From positions 1,116,001 to 1,180,000 of the forward strand of contig JACJNZ010000039.1 of assembly GCA_014695325.1 (NCBI GenBank): a stretch of 64,000 nt of DNA. The letters run 5' to 3'. The DNA is from Cyanobacteria bacterium FACHB-502. GTDB lineage: Bacteria; Cyanobacteriota; Cyanobacteriia; Elainellales; Elainellaceae. Below the pieces are notes generated by a model, which was not told the origin of the DNA, searched no databases, and saw only the letters and a program-made list of their open reading frames with translations. Below, in pieces: positions 43,787 to 52,277 of this stretch (positions are counted from its first letter, which is position 1; the number at the start of each line of letters is the position of its first letter). The translations under genes were made by a program, and so were the position numbers.

Positions 43787-44224
43787 ATGTCGCTCAGTCT
43801 TCCGATGCTGTGGCTGATTGCAGGCGTAATTCTGTGTGTGCTGGAATTTATCCTGCCGACTGCGTTTGTGGAATTAACAATGGGCATCAGCGCGATCCTG
43901 GTGGCGATCGTGGCTCAATTTGTGCCCAGTCTGGGAATTCAGGTCGGGCTATGGCTGATTCTCTCAGTTGTGCTAACGCTGCTGACTCGTCGCCTGCTGC
44001 CCCGCAAAACCCATCACTTAATCCAGGACACCCGCGAGGCTCAAACCCTCACCCCTATCCTGCCCGGTCAAACCGGACGGGTCATCTACGAAGGCAATTC
44101 CTGGCAGGCACGCTGCGACGACGAAGGGTTAACCATTCCTGCAAACCAGAAGGTTTATGTGGTCGAGCGACGCGGTACGACGCTGATTGTGATGCCTGAG
44201 AATTTGCTGCGATCGGGGCTGTGA
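43787..44224 (+). CDS. NfeD family membrane protein
   Basis: The 145-residue protein has three hydrophobic helices (LPMLWLIAGVILCVLEFILP, VELTMGISAILVAIVAQFVP, VGLWLILSVVLTLLTRRL) followed by an OB-fold NfeD domain (GQTGRVIYEGNSWQARCDDE, KVYVVERRGTTLIV). NfeD proteins pair with SPFH/stomatin proteins; that partner lies 340 bp downstream on the same strand. Confidence 0.92.
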   Translation: MSLSLPMLWLIAGVILCVLEFILPTAFVELTMGISAILVAIVAQFVPSLGIQVGLWLILSVVLTLLTRRLLPRKTHHLIQDTREAQTLTPILPGQTGRVIYEGNSWQARCDDEGLTIPANQKVYVVERRGTTLIVMPENLLRSGL

Positions 44225-44564
44225 GGAGATGGGGAAATGGGAGTTAAGAATCTTTTTTGAGAAGAATGAAGCAGGGCGATTGGGAATTTAGGGATAAACA
44301 TTTGATTCTCTTAGAGGGGAGTTGCCTTGCAGCTTGAACAAAGTTGCCTGGCGATTGGAAAAAGGGGTTCTTCGCTGCCCTCAGAAGTTACGCAGCAAGT
44401 TCTTTTTTAAGAAGTTACTCAGGGCGATTACCCCGTAGAGAGAACTGCTTCGCTCGGTTGCAACGGCAAACAAGTTTCACTTGCCCCTCCCCATCCCCTC
44501 ATCTTCCGACTGACCTCAATTCGAATTATTCAATTTCAATCCATCTGGATAAGGAGTATTAAAA
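44225..44564. other. Spacer between NfeD and SPFH genes
   Basis: No gene is seen. It holds a TTCTTTTTTAAGAA palindrome near 44401 and, just before the SPFH start, a good AAGGAG ribosome binding site. Confidence 0.55.
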
Positions 44565-45527
44565 ATGGAAGCTTTTCTCGCCTTTATCGCACTGGCACTG
44601 GGCGGCGCAGGCATTGCAGGTTCCGTGCGAATTGTGAACCAGGGAAATGAAGCTCTGGTCGAGCGATTGGGCAGCTATAACCGCAAACTGACTCCCGGAT
44701 TTAACTTGACGGCTCCGTTTATCGATCGCATTGCCTACCAGGAAACAATTCGGGAAAAAGTGCTGGATATTCCGCCCCAAACTTGCATTACCCGCGATAA
44801 CGTTTCGATTACCGTGGACGCGGTAGTTTACTGGCGAATTGTCGATATGGAACGCGCCTTTTATAAGGTGGAAAATCTGCAATCGGCGATGGTAAATCTG
44901 GTGCTGACCCAAATTCGATCGGAGATGGGCAGACTCGAACTCGACGAAACCTTTACGGCTCGCTCTGAAATTAACGAACTGCTGCTGCGCGATTTAGATA
45001 TTGCTACTGATCCCTGGGGCGTGAAAGTTACTCGGGTGGAACTGCGCGATATCATTCCCTCGAAGGCGGTGCAGGAGTCGATGGAACTGCAAATGTCAGC
45101 AGAGCGTCGCAAACGGGCAGCAATCCTGACTTCGGAGGGCGATCGCGAGTCGTCGGTCAACTCCGCCAAAGGCAAAGCCGAAGCGCAAATCCTGGATGCC
45201 GAAGCACAGCAAAAATCCCTGCTGCTGCGGGCGGAAGCCGAACAAAAAGCAACCGTTCTGCGTGCCCAGGCTGCCCGTCAAGAGCAAGTCCTCAAAGCCC
45301 AGGCAACGGCTGAAGCCCTGCAAATTATCGGCAAAACGCTGCAATCTGACCCCAATGCCCGCGAGGCTCTGCAATTCTTGATGACGCAGAACTACATGGA
45401 CATGGGCAAGACGATCGGAACCAGCGACAGCAGCAAAGTCATGTTTATTGACCCGCGCAGCATCACCGCCTCGGTGGAAAGCATCCGCGCCATGATTTCA
45501 GACGATCGATCGAACGGCAAAGGCTGA
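44565..45527 (+). CDS. SPFH/Band 7 protein, stomatin/QmcA type
   Basis: The 320-residue protein has an N-terminal hairpin or helix ([18 protein letters not shown]), then the Band 7 domain ([52 protein letters not shown]), and a long Ala/Glu/Gln coiled coil (~180-265). Such proteins form membrane microdomain cages and commonly pair with NfeD. TAAGGAGTATTAAAA precedes ATG 44565. The last 50 residues contain the conserved MFIDPRS-like end. Confidence 0.94.
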   Translation: MEAFLAFIALALGGAGIAGSVRIVNQGNEALVERLGSYNRKLTPGFNLTAPFIDRIAYQETIREKVLDIPPQTCITRDNVSITVDAVVYWRIVDMERAFYKVENLQSAMVNLVLTQIRSEMGRLELDETFTARSEINELLLRDLDIATDPWGVKVTRVELRDIIPSKAVQESMELQMSAERRKRAAILTSEGDRESSVNSAKGKAEAQILDAEAQQKSLLLRAEAEQKATVLRAQAARQEQVLKAQATAEALQIIGKTLQSDPNAREALQFLMTQNYMDMGKTIGTSDSSKVMFIDPRSITASVESIRAMISDDRSNGKG

Positions 45528-45601
45528 ACTGAGAGAAGCAATCCCCGCGCTCCAACCTGCCTTGCAGTCCCCCAACCCTTCATGCGTGGAAGACTTCCGA
45601 T

Positions 45602-46150
45602 TCATTCAAAATTCTCCAAAGTCGGAGCCCTCTGATACCAGTAGTTTTTGAGGGCTTCATCAATTTGCTGTTGCTCAAATTCAATAATGTTCTCTGCGTT
45701 TCGCTTTAAGGTTAAGTAAGCCACGATCGCCGCTGCTTGCTCACGAGTAAAAACCGAAAATCGGTGCTGGGCGTGGTCAAACCAGGTTCGATCTCCATAA
45801 CGTCTTGGATTAATGCGATCGTTTCGAGAGGAATTCGTAAGACCGTGGGTCAGGTGAAAAATTGGGTTGCTGTATTGCAAACATTCATCAATATCGGCAA
45901 TCAGATAAGCGGGAATGTAAAAGCGAAATGCCTCCTCCGAGAAGAAGCTTAATGCCGAGGCAAAACCACCCGGAGCCTGATCAATAAATTTGGGATCAAG
46001 AACTTCCCATTTATCTTTTCCTTTAAACTCCTGTTCCAGCAAAAATGGTTCGTCGCCTTCATTGCTTCTCCTCAGACACCAATCACCGGGATATTCAACC
46101 TGAGCAAAGGCGGCTCGAATTTGAGCTTTAACTTTCTCCGTATTTTGCAT
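45602..46150 (-). CDS. DUF6714-like protein
   Basis: The 182-residue protein matches the pattern of DUF6714: N-terminal KAQIRAAFAQVEYPGDWCL, a WEVLD strand, FFSEEAFRFYIPAYLIADID, and FSVFTREQAAAIVAYLTLKR. It is cytoplasmic with no signal. Function is unknown. ATG 46150 is the only reasonable start. Confidence 0.75.
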   Translation of the reverse strand: MQNTEKVKAQIRAAFAQVEYPGDWCLRRSNEGDEPFLLEQEFKGKDKWEVLDPKFIDQAPGGFASALSFFSEEAFRFYIPAYLIADIDECLQYSNPIFHLTHGLTNSSRNDRINPRRYGDRTWFDHAQHRFSVFTREQAAAIVAYLTLKRNAENIIEFEQQQIDEALKNYWYQRAPTLENFE

Positions 46151-46290
46151 ACTTGAAACAAACAGTTTCTCAATCCCAAATTCAACACCAAAAAGCGCAC
46201 GAATTGCTTCAGGATTGTTCTCCTTAATGACTTTGAAGGTTCACCATTTTCTAAAGCTGATGCGTGCGCTGCGCTAACCTATCCTCTCTC

Positions 46291-47985
46291 TTAATCGTTT
46301 TTTTCGGGTGGGGGCAGTTCTTCCAGGATGGTGAACCGAACGTGATTCAGGGATAGATCGCCGATCGACACATCGTCAGGCAAGTCTGCTGCCGTGATCC
46401 ATTCAAACGTAATGCCTTTAGCAATCTCAGCGTGATACCAGGGTAGTCCCATAAAGAATCGAGTCGGATAAGGTCCACCTTCGTTCACATCATCCACGTT
46501 CGATTCCATGGGCAGCCAGCCAAAGCCGGGAATGTAGAACTCGACCCAAACGTGGTTGAAGTCCGGTTCCAAGGAGACATTTCGCTTATCGGGGTCGGGC
46601 GGACACTTATAGCGACCCACCGTGCGACAGGCAATGCCGTTGAGCCGTGCCAAAGCCAGCAGAACTCCTACATATTCACCGCAGGAACCCACTCCTCGCT
46701 CCAGGGCGACATCCGGCGTGTCGATATGCGGCTTGATGCCGTAGGACATCCGATCGTACACATAGTTCCGAATCTTCAGCGTTTTTCGCAGCAGATTGGT
46801 TTCACTGCCGACGGCCTCGCGGGCTGCCTGCTGAATCATGGGTGTATCCATTGCCAGGTCATCATCATCGACCAGATAGCGATCGGCCAACTCCTGAGGC
46901 AGGGGCTGACTTTTCTCCACCTGGCGCGGCGTGACTTGGTATTTGATTCCCCGCACTTCCAGCAATGCCTTCCAGCCAAAAATGCGCCCCTCGTTGGCCG
47001 CCAGCCGATCGAACCGAAACACCGCAACGTGCTGTCCGTTCTCGATTTCCTCTGTAAAGGGCATCCCAACGGGTTCTACGCTCAACACCTTCTGGCGATC
47101 GGTCGTCGCAGGCATGGCAATTCGCCATTCGAGATGGGTCAGTGTCACTTCTTCCAGGGGCGACAGCTCTTCGACATAGGCCATTTCCACCAGATAGCCA
47201 TTCGACAGGGCAAAGTTGCGATCGGGGTAATAGCAGAAATGAAGCGGATGAATAAAGGTGCGATCGCGAACGGCTAGCTCTTGCGGGCTTTCAGCATCGT
47301 TGGGATTGTCGCGAATGTACATTTCCTCTCCCGCATAAGCCACATAGAGAATGGGTTCCCCGGTTTGCGGATGGGGATGAAACGACAGGGCAGACGGCTT
47401 ATCGTAGGGCGTTAAAACGCTAAACTGCACCTCGCCCGTTGCCCGATCCAGGCAGTACACCGTACGTTCCTCGTCGTCGCACAGCCACAGTTCCTCATCT
47501 CGAATCGTGATGTTTTCTGCCCCAACCCCCGGCAGCGGAAACTTGGTGATTTGGCGTGCCGTTTTGCGATCGAAGATCATCAGGTAGCCTGCCTTCTGAC
47601 AGGTGACATAAACCGTCGATTGCCAAACTGCAACCCCATTCGCATCGTAGGGCAGGCTGACAAAATGCTGCGGCTCAAAATCGGTCAAACTGCACCAGAA
47701 AACGTCATTCTTCTGCGTGAACCAGAGGCGATCGTCTGCTAGTGCCAGCCCTGCAGCATCTTGAAAATCCTTCACTTTCAGCGGATTCACAACCGCAGTA
47801 TTATCGCTACCGCAGTCTACTTCCACCACATAGCCGCGCACCGTATCCAGCGCAAGCAACCGCGTTCCGTCTGACGCTAACCCCCGCAACGCATATACGC
47901 CGATCGGACGCACGGTTCGCCGCAGATAATCGACTGGGCGGGTAGAAGCAAATTGACGAGTCGAAAAACTAGAGTCCAGCAGCAT
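46291..47985 (-). CDS. Transglutaminase-like protein with beta-propeller-like N-terminal half
   Basis: About 564 residues from ATG 47985; a TTG at 48015 is possible. Residues ~25-250 contain repeated strands of LLALDTVRGYVVEVD, RLWFTQKNDVFWCSL, STVYVTCQKAGYLMIFDRKT and EELWLCDDEERTVYCLDRAT type, like a propeller. After a beta region (~260-400) comes a transglutaminase core: RNYVYDRMSYGI, GVGSCGEYVGVLLALARLNG with catalytic Cys, HVWVEFYIPGFGWLPMESN with the His and following acid. No signal peptide is apparent. Cysteine-protease or amidase chemistry is likely; substrates unknown. Confidence 0.85.
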   Translation of the reverse strand: MLLDSSFSTRQFASTRPVDYLRRTVRPIGVYALRGLASDGTRLLALDTVRGYVVEVDCGSDNTAVVNPLKVKDFQDAAGLALADDRLWFTQKNDVFWCSLTDFEPQHFVSLPYDANGVAVWQSTVYVTCQKAGYLMIFDRKTARQITKFPLPGVGAENITIRDEELWLCDDEERTVYCLDRATGEVQFSVLTPYDKPSALSFHPHPQTGEPILYVAYAGEEMYIRDNPNDAESPQELAVRDRTFIHPLHFCYYPDRNFALSNGYLVEMAYVEELSPLEEVTLTHLEWRIAMPATTDRQKVLSVEPVGMPFTEEIENGQHVAVFRFDRLAANEGRIFGWKALLEVRGIKYQVTPRQVEKSQPLPQELADRYLVDDDDLAMDTPMIQQAAREAVGSETNLLRKTLKIRNYVYDRMSYGIKPHIDTPDVALERGVGSCGEYVGVLLALARLNGIACRTVGRYKCPPDPDKRNVSLEPDFNHVWVEFYIPGFGWLPMESNVDDVNEGGPYPTRFFMGLPWYHAEIAKGITFEWITAADLPDDVSIGDLSLNHVRFTILEELPPPEKND

Positions 47986-48196
47986 AGCATCGAGGGCGAT
48001 CGGTGATTCCCCCAATCATAAACAAATCTCTGCTATTGAACAGGCACTTACGGATACAGTCTGTCTCTGTCATTAGATAGAAGCGATTCGATCTGACTGG
48101 GGATGAGTGGTGGCAGAGTGCTCTAAAAAACAATCCCTGCCACAAAGAACGATCGCCCCTATCTATAAACGATCGCCCTTAATGTAAAAATCGCCC

Positions 48197-48466
48197 CTAT
48201 AACGGAATGCGCTGTGCAGGCGGATACCAGCGTTTATACACTCGCATTACCGCTCCAGGTTGCGGTTTGATGACAGAAGCATTTTCGGGTAAAGGCAAAG
48301 CCGGACTCCAGGCATAGCTGTCACAAAAGCCTTTGCGCTCCAGCTCAATCACACACTGTTCCACGGCAGCAGGATTGCCAATCAGCAGAATGTTGACCGC
48401 TTCTCGCTCAAATCGCGCGGGCAAAATTTGACCGACAGCCGTTTGCGGCTCGGTGGGATACGTCAT
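48197..48466 (-). CDS. Small hypothetical protein with hairpin-covered leader
   Basis: The 89-residue protein begins MTYPTEPQTAVGQILPARFE and has an alpha/beta core with VNILLIGNPAAVEQCVIELE and an ending WYPPAQRIPL. AGGAGATCTGAAT before ATG 48466 is a good ribosome binding site. A perfect inverted repeat covers the region just upstream and reaches into that site. No family is recognised. Confidence 0.75.
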   Translation of the reverse strand: MTYPTEPQTAVGQILPARFEREAVNILLIGNPAAVEQCVIELERKGFCDSYAWSPALPLPENASVIKPQPGAVMRVYKRWYPPAQRIPL

Positions 48467-48477
48467 ATTCAGATCTC

Positions 48478-48497
48478 CTAGGGTAAAGAAACCCTAG
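48478..48497. promoter_or_regulatory. Perfect inverted repeat CTAGGGT-N6-ACCCTAG at a ribosome binding site
   Basis: Seven-base arms with a six-base loop lie 12 bases upstream of the 89-aa gene. The inner strand of the hairpin shares the CTAGGAG sequence used for ribosome binding, so it could work as an operator or as a translational lock in RNA. Confidence 0.55.
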
Positions 48498-49030
48498 AGA
48501 CTAACTTGAAGACTTTCAAACATGACTGAAGCAGCCAGAACTTATAATCGTTCTAGCCTTTCAGACTGCCTATACCAGTCCGGGAGGTTAGCTGGCTTTG
48601 AGTGTTGGTAGCACTCTTAGTCAGCGATCGAATTTACCCTGTGTGGTAATCTAAACTCCCTCAGTCAATCTCTAGAGGATGGTGGCTCACTCGTTGCAAT
48701 AAAAGAGCCATCCCAACCGTATCAAAGTTTTTCTTTGGTCGCAATACTGGTCTTTCGGGCGATCGTGATTGATCAAAGACAGATATCCAGAACTTTGCTG
48801 TTTATCCAACCCAACTGAGCAAGATATCTAGCAGCCTTGCTGCTTAAACCCGGATTTAGGGGGAACATCCAGCAGAGAATCTGTTGATTTACTCAATACG
48901 GGGAGATAGACAGATAGGGTCCCTATAATAAATTGTTAGGCTCAGAGCCAAGACGATCATATTTGTTTGCTACCGGTAGAATTAGCTTCGGCCATCAATT
49001 CATCGTAACTTATAGCAAGGAGATTAAGGA
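48498..49030. other. Intergenic region at the left border of the accessory segment
   Basis: No gene is seen. It contains GAGTG-TTGGTAG-CACTC near 48600, a GGTTAGCTGG fragment near 48586 like the ends of the palindromic sites farther right, a GGATTTAGGGGGAAC fragment of the C-rich element near 48851, and a TATAAT (-10 type) at 48924-48929 about 100 bp before the next gene. Confidence 0.5.
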
Positions 49031-49360
49031 ATGAATTCAGGAGGTTTTCTAGATAGATTTCGGACAGACCTTGATGACGTAATACAGGTACTTGAACGTA
49101 TCAAATCTCGCTCTGACTTTATAGATCCTATTATGTTTCAGCAAATAGGTTCTTCTTTAGACATTGATGCTTCTGATTCTGAGTACTTGGAAGAATCGAT
49201 GCGAAAAAGTCAAGAAGTTCCAAAAGCTCTGCAACAATCCTCAAAAATGATAGATGATTCACTATCAAAGTTAGAGGAAACTGAGCAAGCAATAGCAAAA
49301 TTGAAAAATGACCTAAAGGCAGAAAAGGAAAGGCTGCGTCGGCTAATTGATGCATCATAA
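49031..49360 (+). CDS. Small coiled-coil protein, first cassette-like ORF
   Basis: The 109-residue acidic protein starts after AAGGAGATTAAGGA. The N-terminal ~55 residues are mixed (FLDRFRTDLDDVIQVLERIK). From ~60 on it is a continuous coiled coil (MIDDSLSKLEETEQAIAKLK onward). Base composition is A/T-richer than most neighbours and HIP1 sites are absent, consistent with foreign origin. A palindromic site begins 18 bp after the stop. No family is recognised. Confidence 0.8.
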   Translation: MNSGGFLDRFRTDLDDVIQVLERIKSRSDFIDPIMFQQIGSSLDIDASDSEYLEESMRKSQEVPKALQQSSKMIDDSLSKLEETEQAIAKLKNDLKAEKERLRRLIDAS

Positions 49361-49378
49361 TAAAGTCAAGTCTGTCTT

Positions 49379-49465
49379 GCCTAACACGTTGGTATAGCGC
49401 ACAGCACGAAGACCTCTCGCATACGACCTATCTTTTTGCCGCCGCTGACCATAGTTGTTATGCCG
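49379..49465 (+). repeat. attC-like palindromic site F
   Basis: It starts GCCTAACAC, contains GTTGGTATAGCGCACAGCAC and TTTTTGCCGCCGC, and ends AGTTGTTATGC. GCCTAAC fits the RYYYAAC core of integron attC sites; the end is one base off GTTRRRY. It aligns with the reverse complement of site D. Confidence 0.55.
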
Positions 49466-49596
49466 CAAGTTTTGAGCGGGCACGCAGTTAAGACGCTATC
49501 GGTTGGTACTCAAAATTAACTTGCTTGAGTTCAGGGCTGGGGTGGTAATCCGAAGAGTATCGTTGAAGCAATCTTCCAGGTTGAGGAGGCGAACAA

Positions 49597-50124
49597 ATGG
49601 AAAAAATCGTTGTCCAAGAAATCGATCTTCCCAGCACCAGTCTAGCTGTGCGATCGCTACCACGCCTCGATTTTGCTGATGCGTTTAGATGTCAGCTTCC
49701 AGAAGATCAACCTCAAAACATAGATTCAGTGACACGAGCAATCTTCTTGACAATGCCGCAGTGGGTCGCGCAATTATTGGAACTCCGCAATGTTATTGTT
49801 CGCCCGTTTGGTCTAAAGACATCGATTGATGCAATTCCATCCATTAGTCAGGAAGAACTTCAACCAGGAACAGCAGTCGGCGCATTCGAGATACTCGATC
49901 GTAGGCAGAACGAAGAGATTATGCTCGGCGAAGATGATAAGCATCTAGATTACCGGGTTTCGATCCAATTAGAGCGTGAGGAGAAAAAATGCTGGGTTGT
50001 TGTTTCAACTGTGGTCAAGTTCAATAACTGGCTGGGTCGAGCTTACTTTGTTCCGGTTAGACCAGTACATAAGATCATTGTTCCAGTCATGATGAGATAT
50101 GGATTGGAGCGTTCAATTAAGTGA
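49597..50124 (+). CDS. DUF2867 family protein, cassette-like ORF
   Basis: The 175-residue protein starts with TTGAGGAGGCGAACAA ahead of ATG 49597. It has the DUF2867 pattern: N-terminal DFADAFRCQLPED, a middle AVGAFEILDRRQNEEIML, and C-terminal LDYRVSIQLEREEKK, VVVSTVVKFNNWLGRAYF, VRPVHKIIVPVMM. The fold is a lipid-binding-like beta barrel by family description; function unknown. Site A begins 17 bp after the stop, as in an integron cassette. Confidence 0.85.
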   Translation: MEKIVVQEIDLPSTSLAVRSLPRLDFADAFRCQLPEDQPQNIDSVTRAIFLTMPQWVAQLLELRNVIVRPFGLKTSIDAIPSISQEELQPGTAVGAFEILDRRQNEEIMLGEDDKHLDYRVSIQLEREEKKCWVVVSTVVKFNNWLGRAYFVPVRPVHKIIVPVMMRYGLERSIK

Positions 50125-50140
50125 TGCATTAGGCGAAACG

Positions 50141-50230
50141 GCATAACAATCCCAATGCACGTCGACCGTTGAGAAGGTATCTGTGAAGTATCCGAGGTTA
50201 TCTGCGGCGGGTGATAGGCGTCGTTAGGTA
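50141..50230 (+). repeat. attC-like palindromic site A
   Basis: It starts GCATAACAATCCCAATGCAC, contains GAGGTTATCTGCGGCGGGTG and ends CGTCGTTAGGT. GTTAGGT fits GTTRRRY exactly. It is closely related to site B (same orientation) and to the reverse complements of C and D. Confidence 0.6.
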
Positions 50231-50339
50231 GCTTGAGTTCTCAGTCATGAAAGTACTCCAATGCTACTTGTCAGTATCCGAGGTCAAGTTATCAGAGTGT
50301 TATCTGTAGGGTGATGTTTTGGCTTTGCCGATGAGTGAT

Positions 50340-50681
50340 TTAAGGAGCATTGCTGATTTCCACAATCATTTCTCCTTGCCGTAGTTGTTCTAACGCATCA
50401 GGCAAAGTAGCGGTCAGCAATTGTTGCAGATAGCGATTCGTGACATTGCCACAGGTTAGCCACAAAATCTGGGGAGGTGTTCCTAAGCGACATACCAGGT
50501 CGATGAAGTCGCTGTCTTTTGTCATAATCACAGCGTTTTCAGCTCGTGCTGCTTCAAAAATTTTGATATCTTGAGCATCTCGAAGTGACAAGTCCCGCAG
50601 GGCAGCAGCTTCTAAGCCAAAGGTGTTCGTCAGCCAATTTGCTAGTGTTGGAGGCAGTTGAGCATCAACCCAAATTTTCAT
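50340..50681 (-). CDS. DUF5615 PIN-like toxin
   Basis: The 113-residue protein starts MKIWVDAQLPPTLANWLTNT and contains FEAARAENAVIMTKDSDFID, giving the conserved Asp residues of the DUF5615 PIN-like nuclease fold. These are toxins of two-gene systems with DUF433 partners. Its ATG overlaps the antitoxin stop by 4 bp. The pair is on the minus strand between two plus-oriented palindromic sites. Confidence 0.9.
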   Translation of the reverse strand: MKIWVDAQLPPTLANWLTNTFGLEAAALRDLSLRDAQDIKIFEAARAENAVIMTKDSDFIDLVCRLGTPPQILWLTCGNVTNRYLQQLLTATLPDALEQLRQGEMIVEISNAP

Positions 50682-50911
50682 GCCGTCAATCTAGGAAAGT
50701 CAGTGCGTCGTGCAGCGAAGAGCAAGCATGCTTGAATATCTGCCAGTTCCAAGTCGGGGAAGTCTTCTAAGATTTCAGCAACACTAACATTTTCGGCTAA
50801 CATTTCTAAAATATCGGTGACTCGAATTCGCATCCCTCGAATACATGGACGACCACCACATTGACCAGGGGTTTGGGTAATGCGGGTTAGCAATCCAGTC
50901 GTTGAATTCAT
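50678..50911 (-). CDS. DUF433 antitoxin
   Basis: The 77-residue protein has the DUF433 helix-turn-helix form: GGRPCIRGMRIRVTDILEML followed by VSVAEILEDFPDLELADIQA. It precedes and overlaps the DUF5615 toxin gene, the usual antitoxin-first order. It probably binds its own promoter. Confidence 0.9.
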   Translation of the reverse strand: MNSTTGLLTRITQTPGQCGGRPCIRGMRIRVTDILEMLAENVSVAEILEDFPDLELADIQACLLFAARRTDFPRLTA

Positions 50912-50970
50912 GAGGGTGCCTGCAGGTTACTTCGTTTATCTCTATCTTACCGATTAGTGATGCAACGTTC

Positions 50971-51063
50971 GTCACCTCACAATGCCCATGCACACCGATC
51001 GTCGAGAGGGTATTCGTTGTGCGTTTGAGGTTGTTTGCGGCGGGTGATGGACAACGTTAGCCC
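50971..51063 (+). repeat. attC-like palindromic site B
   Basis: It reads CCTCACAATGCCCATGCAC near the start, TTGAGGTTGTTTGCGGCGGG in the middle, and ACAACGTTAGCC at the end. About two thirds of positions agree with site A by eye, in the same orientation. Confidence 0.55.
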
Positions 51064-51201
51064 TCTGCGTTATTAGCGAGGGTGGTACTTCTGTGATAAA
51101 GCCAATCTAGTTCAACGATTGTGCAGTGTTTCCCAACAGTTGTTATGAGCGCGATCGCTTACCAGCACCATTGAAGTCAAAGCGATTGATGCGTCATTAC
51201 T

Positions 51202-51271
51202 AACTGCTACCTAGGTACAGGACAAAAACCAGAACTCTTATTTTTTTGTCCTGTACTGAGAACTGCTACCT
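51202..51271. repeat. 14-bp perfect inverted repeat flanked by 11-bp direct repeats
   Basis: GTACAGGACAAAAA at 51215 is mirrored by TTTTTGTCCTGTAC ending at 51256. AACTGCTACCT stands on both sides (51202-51212 and 51261-51271). It looks like a tiny insertion with target duplication, or a bidirectional terminator next to the DUF2267 gene end. Confidence 0.75.
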
Positions 51272-51279
51272 AAAATTAA

Positions 51280-51732
51280 TTAGGAACGCTCCCAAATTTG
51301 TCGAATTTCACCTGGAAGTAATGCAGCAATCTCTTGGTTCCGTTCTTCAGATAAGATTTCTTTCGTAGCTGAGAACACTGCCGCTGTAACCTCCTCTGGA
51401 GGAACCCCTTCTGGTAAAGTACCTTCTTCTCTGAGGCGCAACATGAAAGTTTTTGGCTTAATATGTAGGTCTTGTGCAGGACTGATCCGACTGAAGAAAG
51501 CAACCATCACGTTAGGATCCTGCCAAAGGTCTACCACTTCATGCTCGGATTCAGGTGCTCTTTCTTCGAGTTCCTTTTCAATCTTGTCACTTGTTTTATT
51601 TAACATCATGTCTCGCAAAATTCGGAAGACTATATTTGTCGCCCGTTGAGCATCATTAATCGTTTCCAAACTACTCCGCTCTAATACTTTTTCAAGAAAT
51701 GCATGCTGTTGTCGGTGTGTTTGCTGTGTCAT
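51280..51732 (-). CDS. DUF2267-like protein
   Basis: The 150-residue helical protein has two similar halves: AQRATNIVFRILRDMML then KELEERAPE, and VTAAVFSATKEILSEERNQE then IAALLPGEIRQIW. This matches the repeated helical plan of DUF2267, where the second copy ends in a LP...R..W phrase. It is cytoplasmic and of unknown function. The strong hairpin at 51215-51256 sits 23 bp after its stop and may terminate transcription. Confidence 0.7.
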   Translation of the reverse strand: MTQQTHRQQHAFLEKVLERSSLETINDAQRATNIVFRILRDMMLNKTSDKIEKELEERAPESEHEVVDLWQDPNVMVAFFSRISPAQDLHIKPKTFMLRLREEGTLPEGVPPEEVTAAVFSATKEILSEERNQEIAALLPGEIRQIWERS

Positions 51733-51881
51733 AATCTCTCACTACAATTTGAAAAAGAATCAAATTAGTTCAATCTGGTGTGAGCTAATTTGTAAGGTTC
51801 CTATTACAGGTTGCAAGTTAAAAAGGAATGCCCCATCAATCTTCTGACAGAGTTGTTTGGAGCATGAGTGGAGTCAAGCGA

Positions 51882-52120
51882 TCGCAATGGCAATGTATCG
51901 AGTCGCAATCCAATTGCAAGCAATCACATTAACACTGGATTGAGTTGCAATTCGTCTGTAGAGCGGACAGAAGAACTGTGAGTGCTCGCAATGGCAATGT
52001 ATCGAGTCGCAATCTAATTGCAAGCGATCGCATTAACACAGAATTAGGTTGCAATTCGACTGTAGAACGACAGAAGGACTGTGAGCGGTCGCAGTAGCAA
52101 AGGAGGGCGATCGCATTAAA
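51882..52120. repeat. 104-bp tandem repeat, two full copies and a partial third
   Basis: Units begin TCGCAATGGCAATGTATCGA at 51882 and 51986, with a shortened third from about 52089. Each holds CAATTGCAA and TTGCAATT inverted segments and a CTGTAGA...GACAGAAG stretch. Differences between copies are scattered substitutions. No coding potential is seen. It fills the gap between the DUF2267 and ABC genes. Confidence 0.85.
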
Positions 52121-52277
52121 ACTGTTGAAATGCCAACAAAAATGCGGAATCCAGCCTTAGCGACAGCCCTAATTTTTTGTTGTGATAGCCGGAAGCTACC
52201 CTTGTGGAGGTTGTTAACGCTCGATCGCCCTCGCTATACTGCAAATTCTGAGAATCTTTCAATCTTTGCTGAACCTG

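Noticed and set aside
46552-47277. 241-codon plus-strand frame
   Set aside because: It is antisense to the transglutaminase gene, whose catalytic motifs are intact; composition is typical of a shadow frame.
48598-48625. CIRCE-like GAGTG...CACTC near 48600
   Set aside because: CIRCE needs TTAGCACTC-N9-GAGTGCTAA; here arms are five bases, in the wrong order and without the flanks, and no chaperone gene follows.
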